Origin: Steinernema hermaphroditum
Lineage: Eukaryota > Nematoda > Chromadorea > Rhabditida > Steinernematidae
Assembly (NCBI GenBank): GCA_030435675.1
Contig: CM059623.1
Coordinates: 15,956,205-16,020,204, forward strand
Length of the DNA: 64,000 bases
Direction: 5' to 3'
The translations under genes and the position numbers were made by a program. The notes under the pieces were generated by a model. It saw nothing but the letters and a program-made list of their open reading frames with translations, was not told the DNA's origin and made no database searches. Positions 10,962-21,669 of this stretch are shown here, in pieces; position 1 is the first letter of the stretch, and every line of letters starts with the position of its first letter.

Positions 10962-12031
10962 TCAAAAATGATCAATGCGCTCAGTCTTAGCTAGCAGGTT
11001 AGTCGGGCATCCCTGCTGACCGTACTCCATGACAGTGAGCTTGCTTTGGAAGTAGTACAAATGGCCATGCAACTTAGGCCATAGATTTCCGGCGCTGCAG
11101 TCCATATCCACCGGTTCGTGGCAGACGAGGTAGTTGTTGACCTCGTCATAGAAGATTTCGGCTTTGTGGTGGATGTAGCCTCGGAGGAAACCGGCAGGAT
11201 AGAACGCAGGCGGATAGTGGACGGCTTCGTCTTCCCAGTGAGTGATACGGTATGAGTAGTCGATCTAGAGGGTTAGAATCAGGTAGAGGAGGATGTTAAA
11301 CGGGGCAGATTACCAGATGATCGTGAATCGTGGCGAAGACGAAATCGCCGGTCCGGGGCTGGCCAAAGGTGACCAATTTGAGTTTATCGCTCTCAACGAG
11401 GCTCTCATGGGCGAGCACCGTTGCGGCCAAGCTGGCCATGGCGCCTCCGAGGGAGTGGCCAGTCACCCACACTTCATAGTCAGGATCAGCACTTTTGAGA
11501 GCCAGGAAGTCCTCCTTGACTCCGGCATCCCAGAGAGCTTTGAAGGCGGCGTAGAAGTAGCTGCTTACATATCCACCGGCGCTGAACTTCTCGGCCTTTG
11601 CGATAATGGGAATCATGTCAGCTTTGGGCGGTGTCCGGTGAAGGTCCCGTCGGATGTCATCGACCAGCTTGACGAAGACTTCAGTTCCACCGAAGGCGAC
11701 GATGATCGCCTTGTCGGAGTGGGAGACTGCGGTGAATCCTTTGCAAGTGGCGTTCTTGTTCTCGACGCAGATCGCCTCGACAACTCGAGTGGCCTGCAGA
11801 TCTCTTAAACGCTTGAGGAACAGTTTTGTATTTTACCGTATCGTTTCCTTCATGCGGATAAGCCGACTTCAAGCAACCATTTGGGTCATCGGAGTAGGCA
11901 GCGGCGGCGAAGGAGAACATCTTGTAGCGGGTGAACTCATCGCTGTATTCCTCGAGCTCCTGATGAGGAGCTTTCCGGATAGCGAGGGAGATGGCGGAAC
12001 CGAGGAGGGCGGTGAAGAGGAGAAGTCGCAT
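10962..12031 (-). CDS. secreted class 3 lipase 2, paralogue of lipase 1
   Basis: Exons (minus) 12031-11837, 11793-11314 and 11264-10962 give 325 residues, with intron positions like those of lipase 1. The signal peptide is MRLLLFTALLGSAISLA, then YSDEFTRYKMFSFAAAAYSD. The nucleophile motif VTGHSLGGAM, TFGQPRTGD and C-terminal GHLYYF are present. Two differences from lipase 1 stand out: the usual FRGT strand reads AFGGT, so the conserved Arg is Gly, and the region after the second intron reads IDYSYRITHWEDEAVHYPP, so the Asp expected in 'N-x-D-x-I-P' is displaced. It may therefore have altered activity. Poly(A) AATAAA on the minus strand lies near 10950. Confidence 0.88.
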
Positions 12032-12069
12032 CGCGATAACTGTCCATTGGGAACTACAGACTGTTCACT

Positions 12070-12098
12070 TTTAAATACTCAACGGGTCAAAGGTACAC
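12070..12098 (-). promoter_or_regulatory. core promoter of lipase 2: same DR1-type site plus TATA-like box
   Basis: GGGTCAAAGGTACAC on the plus strand (12084-12098) is the exact reverse complement of the 15-mer in front of lipase 1. Six bases downstream in gene orientation comes TATTTAAA (12077-12070), about 39 bases before the ATG. In lipase 1 the spacing from motif to TATA is seven bases. Confidence 0.6.
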
Positions 12099-13062
12099 AT
12101 CTAATGGCGCTGTTTACATTTTGTTCAATTGATACCCTGGAGTATAAAGTACACAATTTTTCTGTTGTTCAGGGGTCGTCAAACAACTGATTAAGACGTG
12201 ACATTGTTCCATCGGCTTTTAACCTGACGCAATCAACCACAGAACGCAGAAAGAAACCATCTGATTTCTATTTGATCAAAGACGCGTAGAATTCGTGGAA
12301 ACTATTATGAAGGCAACAAAAAATAACAATTATAGATGGGAAGCTTGCTTCAAAACAACCTGCACAGGCTGAACGCATTCCCAGGGGCGAAAATGGTGCA
12401 AATTATGCGATTCCAAACAGGCAAACAAATTGATCAAATGTTGGTGTCCCGGTCCCAACGCGATCGCATTGACGCAACAAATACTTTCGAAAATGAATGG
12501 ATGGTCTGCAGAGTTCAACCACGCGGTCGTTACGGTACTATTACGCTGGAGACTACGGTACTATTGTTTGTCCGGGGACTCCGATCGTTTCGAGTCTATT
12601 CGTTGTCTTCTTGACCACACTGTAGGAACAATCAGGACGGCAAAAACCAACCCAAGTATGTCAACAGCAAATGACTTCTCGAATCTGCAGAAAGCCATTC
12701 GCATTCGCTCTGTAAAACACGAGGACTTATTTGCTGTTGACGTACTTGAGTTGGTTTTGGCTGTGTTGATTGTTTGCGGGGCAAATGTGACAAGCGTGTA
12801 CTTACTCTGAGCTCTGACAGGACATCTCTCTGGTCGTTGTAGACGGTCTCACTCCATCGGGCGAACGACACGACTTGGATCTTCGTTGGACAAGGAGAGA
12901 TGCTAGCGGCGCATGTTTCGTTCGTCATTTGTTCGTCCGTCATTTCTACATGCTTGCTTGTAGTGGCGCAATCTCTTGATTGTTTGAATATGACATGTTC
13001 TGTGTGTTCGCGTTCGTGTTTATGTCCCTCCTCTTCCACAAATGCTGATTTTGCTATTGCAG
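12099..13062. other. intergenic DNA upstream of the CK1-alpha-like gene
   Basis: No supported exon. Several 60-130 codon open frames overlap on both strands without recognisable domains. The stretch ends with an acceptor (TTTTGCTATTGCAG, ending 13062) 14 bases before the kinase ATG, a likely spliced-leader site. Confidence 0.45.
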
Positions 13063-13076
13063 GTAATTCCCGATTA

Positions 13077-14128
13077 ATGGACTTGCGGATCGGGGGCCGA
13101 TTTCGGCTGGGGCGGAAGATTGGCTCCGGCTCGTTTGGCGAAATCTACCTTGGCGAAAATGTGCAAACACAAGAAGAAGTGGCCATAAAGCTGGAATGCG
13201 TGAAGACGAGGCACCAGCAGCTCCACAACGAGTCGAGAATATACAAGATTATGGCTGGTGGCGTCGGCATACCTCAGGTCAAATGGACCGGCCGAGAAGG
13301 CCAGTACAACATCATGGTCATGGACTTGCTCGGACCGTCACTTGAAGATTTGTTCAATTTCTGCAATCGCCGTTTTACCATGAAGACTATCCTGATGCTA
13401 GTGGATCAAATGATCATTCGCATCGAATACATCCACGTCAAGAACTTCATCCACCGTGATATCAAGCCCGACAACTTTTTGATGGGTATTGGCCCTCATT
13501 ACAACGAGCTGTTCCTCATCGACTTTGGTTTGGCGCAAAAGTTCCGCGATTCGCGAACTGGCGCACACATCGCCTACCGCGATGGTAAGAGTCTTACTGG
13601 TACTGCTCGTTACGCCTCCATTAACGCACACTTGGGTATGTTTTTCCATTATTCACACAAAAGATTATGTTAACTTATTTAAGGAATTGAACAGACACGC
13701 CGTGATGACTTGGAAGCGCTTGGCTACGTCATAATGTATTTTAACCGTGGTCAGCTGCCTTGGCAAGGACTGAAGGCGGCCACCAAGAAGCAGAAGTACG
13801 AAAAGATCAGCGAGAAGAAGATGTCAACGCCTACAGAGATCCTTTGCAAGGGTTACCTGGCCGAGTTCTCGATGTATATGAACTACTGTCGCAGGTTGCG
13901 TTTTGATGAGGATCCCGACTACATGTATCTCCGCCAACTTTTCCGCATTCTCTTCAGTATGTTGAACCACCAAGTATGATAGGAAATCCGCTAACTTTTT
14001 CTACACTTTTTTTTCAGTACGATTACACCTTCGACTGGACTATACTAACTCCGAAAGCTCAGAACCTTAATGTTGGATTGGGCATGCCATGGCACTCAGG
14101 TGCTAAGCCAGCTGGTAATTATGGCTAG
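13077..14128 (+). CDS. casein kinase 1, alpha-like, with a mosaic N-lobe
   Basis: Exons 13077-13635, 13684-13973 and 14018-14128 give 319 residues, essentially the bare kinase domain. Visible motifs are the P-loop [11 protein letters not shown] (16-26), VAIKLE with the ATP-binding Lys, [19 protein letters not shown] and [12 protein letters not shown]. The C-lobe is CK1-alpha-like ([52 protein letters not shown]), as in C. elegans KIN-19. The first 70 residues instead match the neighbouring CK1-delta-like gene almost exactly, including silent sites. The tail after the kinase is only about 25 residues. It should be an active Ser/Thr kinase acting on primed acidic sites. An acceptor 14 bases before the ATG suggests trans-splicing. 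Confidence 0.9.
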
Positions 14129-14988
14129 GAGCTGCGAGATATCTCTGTTCAATGACTAAACTCCGATTCTGCTTACGCTGTTCATCGAAGTAATGTGTTT
14201 TGTGGGATAAAAATATTTTAACGTCGGTCTTGTCTAAGTCTCTCTTGCCTTGATCGAGAAGTCGTCTGTCTTGTTTATCTTCGCGTCTACTGGCTGATTG
14301 ACTCTGTTGCTTTTTGTAGCCTTCAGACGGCTTGTTCGATTGGAGCCGAACAGTCAGAAGCCGCGTATTGCGGATTCGCCTTTTTTCGTCCAAATCGCAG
14401 GGCTATTGCAATTTTGCGCATGTCAGGTTCCCACGCGGCTGTTCTTGCCCCGACAAGTTTTCGGGGTTTTCAGCTGATTAGCGGATGTTCGATTTCGGTT
14501 TTGCTCGCCGGTTTCGCCTGCTTAGATAAGCGTTCTTTTTGGGGCGTTTGATTTATATGCATTGGTGCGACTAACTAGTACTTCGTGCACGTTTTGTTTC
14601 TGAGTTCATGTCACATGCCTAATCTTAACACTTTCAGAGCAGTTTTCGAGTTTCCTTTGAATTGCTACGCGCCAGTGGATTCATAGAACAGTGCTTGCTG
14701 GAGCAGAGTAAATGGTGAAATGGACTGACTCATTTCGGAATTTCCTAATTGCTTCGCGAGCTGTTTTTTCTGCTGTATTCGTGTTAACTTATGTGCGTGT
14801 GCTTCCTCGTTTTCAGTGACATTCTTATCTTCATTCCGTTTCAGGTCAGAGGTCCCTCTATCTTGTATATAGACCCGAAGTCAACTGAAACGCATAGCCG
14901 GTCCAAGCGGTCGCACTAACAATCAAAACTTTTCCTTCGTTTTGACGGGCTCTTCCATATTTCTATGCATCATTGTGGTCATTGAAAA
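14129..14988. other. 3' flank and intergenic DNA
   Basis: Contains the CK1 3' flank. A 96-codon minus-strand frame (14103-14393) has no recognisable domain. Nothing else is supported. Confidence 0.4.
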
Positions 14989-15520
14989 ATGGGTGTTACT
15001 GGACTTTGGAATTACATGAAGAAGTTCGCGAAGGCTATTGCGCCCACTGACTTAGCACGTAAGAAGCTGGCTGTTGGTAAGTGGCTTGTAAAAATGGATT
15101 GCAAACATGTTGTTGCTTAGATGGAACCGCGTAGATCATTGAACTTCACAGGAAAGGTTACGCCAACCCTTCGAAGGTGAAGTCACTCACACAAGCGGTT
15201 TTCCTGTAAATTGATGGAAGCTGCTGTTGAGCCGGCGAAGACGATCGATTTGGAGAGCTCACGAGCTGTGGCCAAGGTAATTTCCTTGTGTCATGTTTAT
15301 AGTTTAACAAAGTAGCTTATTTTAGCGCTCAAATGGCAAAAAAAGCGAAAGGCAAAGGAGACCACTGATACTGTTGAAGGAGCTGGACGACTTGAAAGCG
15401 CTTTTGGATAATATGAATATCCGCTACGTGGAAGCCGCATGTGACAGCGTCGCGCAGTGCGCCTAACTCAAAATGGATAATTTGGACGAGGGGTGTAAGC
15501 GTCACCAGCACGACCGCTCA
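14989..15520 (+). pseudogene. degraded copy of a GEN1/XPG-family structure-specific nuclease N-terminus
   Basis: The frame opens MGVTGLWNYMKKF ... ARKKLAV with a good GTAAGT donor, as in Rad2/XPG N-domains (MGVxGLW). Across the intron it reads D-G-T-A-stop-I-I-E-L, where a Trp codon (TGG) is expected at the TAG. After a further shift and a second intron-like gap it reads ELDDLKALLDNMNIRYVEA and CDSVAQCA, a stop, then LKMDNLDEGC. This matches the I-region of GEN1-type nucleases (E-A-Q-C-A-x-L ... G). Two stops at conserved positions and the abrupt end at the 43-bp repeat (15500) show it is dead. Family assignment is from memory alignment. Confidence 0.5.
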
Positions 15521-15542
15521 CGACGATGACGACAGTTCCACC
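15500..15542 (+). repeat. 43-bp exact direct repeat, copy 1
   Basis: The 43 bases from CGTCACCAGCACGACC to CGACAGTTCCACC recur exactly at 16647-16689. Copy 1 starts where nuclease homology of the pseudogene stops. Confidence 0.8.
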
Positions 15543-16646
15543 ATCAGCGTGCTTTGTGGTTTCGTGTCACTCATTTTCGTTATTATGCCAACGATAACCA
15601 ACATAATCGAACATCTCTGGTCATGTCAATCTGGGCGTGCTGATCAAAACAAGATCTTCTTCGTTGTTCTCAGCTTGAAAACTTGGTAATCACATTGGTC
15701 GCTGCGACTCGACTGTTTCGGCGGCCAAATTCTGCTAGAAACGCAAATGTCCGCGTGATTCGACTTAATGAGCGATTCATCTTGCTCGCCCATCTCAGAA
15801 TCGAACCCCGCGTTGATTTCGCAGAATCACTGGCTAGAATCGACGCTATAATTTGCGCGGCGATTCCACCGAAACGTTGCACCGAGGAGCGACACGTCAT
15901 ACCTCAATTCTAACATCATCGAACATCGAAAAAGGCGTTTTCAAGCGCCTCGCGATGACGGCAAGTTTGTGGGATGACTCGCTACAGCGGGAAATGCAGA
16001 TGCAGGCAAATCGTTTTGGGACGCGGGAAAATGGTGTTTTCGAACGCGCGCCAACCAGGCGTTTCGTGGCGGGACCGCCCCATTGTTGCCCCGTCGCTCC
16101 TGATTTCTCATAACATCACGTATTGAGTGAACTTCCCACCTTTTTGGATACGGACGCAGTTCCCCGCTCGATTCGGCACAGAATATCGTCACTAAAGAGA
16201 TTATGAACGGGCAAAACAACATTTTCAAAGGTGACAATCGCACGGTCGGTCAGCGTGCGTGTGGTTCTCGAGATTTACATTTAAAATCGTATTTCTTGCT
16301 TGATTTGCAGATTAGTGCAACTGGGTAGGTCTGCACCTTCTTTTATACACTCAATCTTTTAAGGCGCTTTCCGAGCGAAATCCTGTAGATCTTGAACATA
16401 GACGTCTTGGAGAAAATAAGATGTGACAGCTGATCGCCTGATTCGTTTAAGTGTTCACAGCATCGCTGTTGTTGTCGTCACGCCGCCCCTCAGGAATCGT
16501 CGATCGCGTGCACCTAGCAGACACAGGCTGGTGCACGCTTACAACGACCTCGACCAATCGTTCCCACGTTCCACCGTTCACATGTTCGCCAAAAACCACT
16601 GTCGCCGAGCGGTAGGCGACCCTTTTTTTCGCCCCTTTTTGCATTT
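15543..16646. other. unannotated DNA between the two 43-bp repeats
   Basis: Overlapping frames of 60-100 codons exist on both strands (for example at 15683-15913 and 16243-15941). None shows a domain, a plausible start with splice support, or codon bias that sets it apart. Confidence 0.35.
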
Positions 16647-16689
16647 CGTCACCAGCACGACCGCTCACGACGATGACGACAGTTCCACC
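16647..16689 (+). repeat. 43-bp exact direct repeat, copy 2
   Basis: Exact duplicate of 15500-15542 in the same orientation. It lies inside a longer open frame (16423-16962) that lacks any recognisable domain. Confidence 0.8.
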
Positions 16690-16998
16690 GCTGTCTGTCT
16701 AGTTCTGTCTGGTCGCGGAGACTGTCTACGTTGTCGTCGTCATACAAAGCCGCCGTTCATCGGCTCTCTCATCCTCGTTTTTTGCGCGTCCACACCTGAC
16801 TGCGCACACGAAGAACTGGCGCCCGAAGGACGGGATCAGTTGTTCGCCAGCGGCAGGAGCTTCTTGCGCGCTAAGTGCTTCGCTGAGATGGGATGGAGTT
16901 ATCGAAAAAAGGAACCCTCGTTTACGTCACTCTTTTTTGCTGTTCTGCTATTGGGTTTTTAAGTTTTTTTTATAATTGATGATTCTATTGGCTTTGCA

Positions 16999-17254
16999 GT
17001 CTGTTGACGTGTCCATTTCCGATTAAGATGCCAGTTGAAAACTTTTAAGAATAGCCAGCTATTCAAACCGTTCGCTCAGGCCTTCATCGAATCAAGTTAT
17101 TTTTTTTTGTAATTAATGACTCAATGGGTTCTAGAAACGGTCAATAGTCAATAGGAACGGCTGTCTCAGAGGTGAATCTGTTGATGTGTCCATTTCCGTT
17201 TAAGATCACAGTTGAAACCTTTTAAGAACAGTCAACTATTAAAGCCGATTGGTG
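16999..17254. repeat. pair of diverged direct repeats (~75 bp)
   Basis: CTGTTGACGTGTCCATTTCCG...TTAAGAATAGCCAGCTATT (about 17001-17072) recurs as CTGTTGATGTGTCCATTTCCG...TTAAGAACAGTCAACTATT (about 17179-17250). A T-rich run with TAATTRATGA precedes each copy. The pair is about 178 bp apart. Confidence 0.6.
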
Positions 17255-18018
17255 CAAGATAGAATCCCCAAATGGGTTTAAGATCCTAACAAGAAGTTGA
17301 TTTGTTGTCAAGTACTAACGCATTATTTGCTTTTAGCCATCTAGCCCTATTTTCACAAATTTTTGTACCTTTGTACCTTTGTTTTCATCTGAAGAGTTTA
17401 AAAGAACAAGAACTTTCTCATTGCAGCCATATACTGTATCCATAGTAACACACTTCACTTAGATTGGTGTTGTTCCCGCATCTAATGAACCAATGTGATA
17501 TTTTCGCCTCCGAGATGTACAATTTTGTAATTAATCATTTTTTCAACTAGCCATCTGTTTAATATCCGCTTTTTCAAGGACGTCCTACATATGTTACCAA
17601 TATCAGTGCAGCCATCTAAACCGCAGTACTCCTAAATGAACAAATGAGTCAGGAAGTCGTCCGGCTTCTTAATGAGCATTAATGATCGGACAATTTAATC
17701 GCATTCTAAACAGTTCCCGCTCATAATGATCCAATCACGAGCAGAAAAAGTGCAAAACGGTTCGACAGCTGCTCGTCTTTTGCAAGACTTTGCAGAGTCA
17801 GGAGACGGATTTATTTATCTTCCGTATCTTTCAGGCGAAAAATAACTATTCGTAAGGAATAACGGCAAGTGCATTAGCCTGTCTGTCTCCCCTAGCCTTC
17901 TCATGCCCCTAGTTTTGACATTGCACTTGACAGTGTGGTGCTCCAGGGCATTTGAGGTTAAGTGGCCAGCCATTTTCCTTAAATATATTCGAAGGATAGA
18001 GCTAAACAGACGCATTTT

Positions 18019-18432
18019 ACTAAATACAACTACACACAATCGATCCCATTAGAGTAATCATGCAAGTAGACCACCGCTGTTACAGTAATCAACTAATCCT
18101 ACAAAGAAGGTCAGTGGCACCCCTTACGAGCGCCCCAAACGAGTGAACGAATGAACCACCTACTGCTGATGAGTTCCTTGAGAAGGGCCTATGGTGGATA
18201 CGATTATCAGTATGAGCAGGCGCAGCTTTAGCGAAAAGCACCTGCGCCTATCCATCAGACGGTTTCCGAATCGGCTCCCACGATAGGAGCGATTATGTAC
18301 GAAAGCGCCTCATCACCCCCATACTAAATACAACTACACATAGAATTGTTCCCATTAGAGTAATCATGCTAGTGAACCACCGCTGCTACTGTAATCAACT
18401 AATCCCACAAAGAAGACCAGTGGCACATTAGG
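18019..18432. repeat. direct repeat pair, ~100-bp units 305 bp apart
   Basis: The sequence CTAAATACAACTACACA...CCCATTAGAGTAATCATGC...CACAAAGAAG-CAGTGGCAC occurs at about 18019-18119 and again at about 18324-18429, with about 10 percent divergence. The segment between them carries no gene I can support. Confidence 0.65.
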
Positions 18433-18489
18433 GGATAACGCTGGCGACGAACAAACGCAACCAATTTTTTCGACGCATTTTTTCTCACT

Positions 18490-19110
18490 ATTTTATGCGA
18501 AATACGACGGTCGTGTGCGCGTTGTTCGCCTTTTTTTGCGTTCTCTGTCCTCGTACGCCCTCGCGCAGCACTGACAATGAACGCGAGTGCTGGTGGCGGC
18601 GGAGCATCACGGAGAGCGTCTCGTCAGCATCGCCGTTTGCCTTGTCTTGCACCCATCGTCGTCGTCGTCGTCGTCGTCGTCGCATCGCTCTCCCTCGCTC
18701 GCTCCATCAACGGAGCGGCGCCACGCGTACATAAGCTTAGTTAGTAGACGAAGACGAACAAGAAGTAACATTTGGGGTCTTCGCAGCGCGGCTCGCGTCT
18801 CCTTCGCCCACCGCGTCGCAGGCAACGTGGCCGGGCGGGTGGGTTGCTGGTCAGCAGTTCGGAGAGGAGCGGGCGAGCGGAGTGGGCACAGCAGACGACA
18901 GCCGTCGAACGACAAACGTCGAGACGCGCGGGTGCGATCAATCGATTCGAGAGAAGAAGGAGAAGAAGACACGAGGAGACGCTCCTCTCTCCAATCGTGC
19001 ATATATATTTGTTGTCATTCTATCGGTTCTATTCATTCGGGTAACCTACTTATTAGCTTTCGGACGCCGCTCGTTAGCGCACCTTCAGACGGCCTCGCAC
19101 TTTAGTCAGT
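18490..19110. other. GC-rich, CpG-rich segment with a (CGT)n microsatellite
   Basis: Base composition changes sharply here. A (TCG)9-type run lies at 18655-18682. Open frames on both strands are Arg/Ser-rich artefacts of the composition. The segment lies 1.2-1.8 kb upstream of the CK1-delta-like start and may hold its promoter or a non-coding first exon. That is inference from position only. Confidence 0.35.
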
Positions 19111-20300
19111 TGAAAATGTAGTCATTTATGCGTCTACTCACTATTTTTCTGTGTCGAGATGTTGGCTAAGGCGATCAGCTGGTTAGTTGAAATTTATCGC
19201 GAAGTAAGGCGCTGTTTCCCTATTCCTTCCTTTACTGTAGTATAGGTGTTCCTTTCTTCGTTTGACACATCTCAGCAGATTCGTTGAACTTGATGTTGAT
19301 GAAAGTTTTTGGTCAGGTCATCACCATATTTATGTTATCTATGAACATCTATCACTGCTGCGTACTGTGTTATAAGTGCACATTACTTTGTGCGAATCTA
19401 AATCATTTTGTTCGTCACTTTGTGCGATATATTCGATCGATGTCATCGATGTCATCGATTTCAGTTTGGTGGCAAAATTCGAGGGCGTTCGTTTCGTCGA
19501 CATAAGAACCTTTACGTGCTCGTTATGTTTTGTATTTTAGAGTAATTTTCGAGTAGTTTTTGTTCATTTGTCCACACAACGATTTAGTTATTTCTTGACC
19601 AAATGAGGCTACTTCCATCCCGATTTCACCATCAGCAAGCTCTGGCCATATCAGCACAATTTCAGATACTTTCAGGTCCAATAAGACCAATGTGACTCGA
19701 CGACCTTATTAAAATCCTGTTTTTGCGTAGAAGCCAAACTTCGCGGGAATCCTCTCAACGGCTTTCCTGGAGTCCGTTAATCAAAAACGTAGGAACACTT
19801 CTCAATTAGCGATGCCAGGCTTCACTTAGGAGATTAGGCGCATTTTTCGATTTCCCACGCCTATAATGCAGCTTGGTCGCCAGCGGAAGACGGTGTTGTT
19901 TGCTTACACCAATCGACAGACTGACACACCGACGATGGCTGCTTGTTTTCTCTGATGCTCTCGACGCTTCGGTCCATGTTTGGTCGTTCGGTAGCTACGG
20001 GAGACGTTCGCCTTCCTGCGGGACGGCTTTTTGATAGTTTAATCGCCACAGGAAAACATGTTTTTCTTAAATAATTGTCAGCGAATCACGCAGTTGTGTT
20101 TTCTCGACTCGACGCCGGTAGCGCTCATGCTGAAGTCGGACGTGTATATGGCGTGGCGTGTGCGTGCCAATCTGAACCGTAAAAAAGATGATAACGATTT
20201 GTCCCTTGTTACAGGCCACCTTTCCTCTTTGCCGCAAGCTTTCTTCCCCCGTTTTGGTGCTGGCCGATCTCGATTCACCCCGTGACTTCGGGGCTGAATT
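19111..20300. other. upstream region of the CK1-delta-like gene
   Basis: No supported exon. An acceptor-like CCTTGTTACAG ends near 20213, 88 bases before the ATG, and could bound a 5' UTR exon or be a trans-splice site. Confidence 0.35.
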
Positions 20301-21281
20301 ATGGAACTACGCGTTGGAGGACGATTTCGGCTGGGGCGGAAGATTGGCTCCGGCTCCTTTGGCGACATCTACCTTGGCGAAAATGTGCAAACACAAGAAG
20401 AAGTGGCCATAAAGCTGGAATGCGTGAAAACGAAGCATCCGCAGCTGCACATCGAGTCCAGATTATATAAAATCATGGCCGGCGGCGTCGGCATACCTCA
20501 GGTCAAATGGGTTGGCCAAGAAGGCGAGTACAACGTCATGGTCATGGAGCTGCTAGGCCCGTCGTTGGAGGACCTCTTCAACTTCTGCTCACGGAAGTTC
20601 TCCATCAAGACCGTGCTGCTGTTGGCCGATCAGATGCTGGCCCGTTTGGACTACATCCATTCGAAGGACTTCATCCATCGTGACATCAAGCCCGACAACT
20701 TCCTGATGGGCCTTGGCAAGAAGGGCAACCTCGTCTACATCATCGACTTCGGTTTGGCGAAAAAGTACCGCGACTCCAGGACGCAGTATCACATTCCCTA
20801 CAGGGAGCACAAGAATCTTACGGGTACGGCGCGCTACGCGTCGGTGAACACGCATCTTGGTGTGGAGCAGTCGCGGCGGGACGACATGGAGTCGCTCGGT
20901 TACGTGTTCATGTACTTCAACCGGGGATCGCTACCGTGGCAAGGTCTCAAGGCGGCGACAAAACGCCAAAAGTACGACAAGATCTCTGAGAAGAAGATGT
21001 CCACGTCCGTGCAAGAGCTATGCGCCGGCTACCCGGACGCGTTCTCCTCGTACCTGTCGTACTGCAAGAGATTAGGTTTTGAAGACGCTCCAGACTACAA
21101 CTACGTGCGGATGCTGTTCCGAGGCGTATTCGATCGATGCCATTACACGTATGACTACGTCTACGACTGGAATCTGCTCAAGCTTGCCAAAACAACTCCT
21201 CACAGCGCCGGCGCCGGTGCTGCAACTGCGGGTCCGTCCGCGTCGTCTCGTCAACATCAACTCGTCCACCAACATCACTGA
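20301..21281 (+). CDS. casein kinase 1, delta/epsilon-like, intronless
   Basis: One open frame encodes 326 residues: [19 protein letters not shown]..., P-loop [67 protein letters not shown]. The start, [14 protein letters not shown] and NTHLG are diagnostic of the CK1-delta/epsilon branch (C. elegans KIN-20, Drosophila Dbt) rather than alpha. So is the C-lobe end [11 protein letters not shown]. The post-kinase tail is short (about 35 residues, Ala/Ser then His/Gln-rich), far shorter than vertebrate CK1-delta tails. The lack of introns beside a three-exon paralogue suggests retroposition or intron loss. AATAAA at 21338 with a T-rich stretch after it precedes another gene's acceptor at 21450. 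Confidence 0.92.
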   Translation: MELRVGGRFRLGRKIGSGSFGDIYLGENVQTQEEVAIKLECVKTKHPQLHIESRLYKIMAGGVGIPQVKWVGQEGEYNVMVMELLGPSLEDLFNFCSRKFSIKTVLLLADQMLARLDYIHSKDFIHRDIKPDNFLMGLGKKGNLVYIIDFGLAKKYRDSRTQYHIPYREHKNLTGTARYASVNTHLGVEQSRRDDMESLGYVFMYFNRGSLPWQGLKAATKRQKYDKISEKKMSTSVQELCAGYPDAFSSYLSYCKRLGFEDAPDYNYVRMLFRGVFDRCHYTYDYVYDWNLLKLAKTTPHSAGAGAATAGPSASSRQHQLVHQHH

Positions 21282-21450
21282 TAACCCATTCACTTTCTTG
21301 TACTAAAATTTGTTCTCAAACAGTCGTCGTGTCAGTAAATAAAAATTTGATCTTGTTTTTCACGAGGCGCACGAAGGTGATGTGTTTGAACGGCATTTGA
21401 AGATATCTCCGTCGTCACTACAACGTCCTCTAAAGGCACAATTCTTTCAG

Positions 21451-21669
21451 ATGTGGTCTAGAATTCCTGCCAACATCAGAAGCCACATCGTTGCGGTAGT
21501 TGTTGTCATAGGCGCTTCGGGTATCGCCTACGGCTCCTTCCAAGCGTCGCAGAGGATCCGCGCGTGGACGAACATGCAGCCGCACCTGCTGCACGAAGAG
21601 ATGGAGGACTTCCTGTACTCCAAGGAGCTCCAACAACGACAGCAGATGGCGAAGCGCAGGGAGGCATAG
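21451..21669 (+). CDS. 72-residue single-pass membrane protein, probable second gene of an operon
   Basis: The acceptor ATTCTTTCAG ends directly at the ATG (21451). The protein starts MWSRIPANIRSHIVAVVVV, has one membrane helix (about residues 13-31), and then a charged Gln/Arg-rich tail (SKELQQRQQMAKRREA). A short basic N-terminus, one helix and small size resemble mitochondrial inner-membrane accessory or assembly proteins, but I cannot assign a family. It lies 169 bp after the CK1-delta-like stop and about 110 bp after that gene's poly(A) signal. This matches SL2-type operon spacing in nematodes. Confidence 0.7.
   Translation: MWSRIPANIRSHIVAVVVVIGASGIAYGSFQASQRIRAWTNMQPHLLHEEMEDFLYSKELQQRQQMAKRREA

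Noticed and set aside
11293..12190. Long plus-strand frames opposite lipase 2
   Set aside because: Antisense shadows of the lipase 2 exons; they reproduce the composition of the complement and have no splice logic.
16423..16962. 179-codon plus frame containing the second 43-bp repeat
   Set aside because: Arg/Ser/His-rich, no domain, no homologous partner apart from the repeat; treated as chance.
18587..19105. 172-codon Ser/Arg-rich frame with poly-Arg/poly-Ser from the CGT microsatellite
   Set aside because: Composition artefact of GC-rich trinucleotide repeat; all frames are open.
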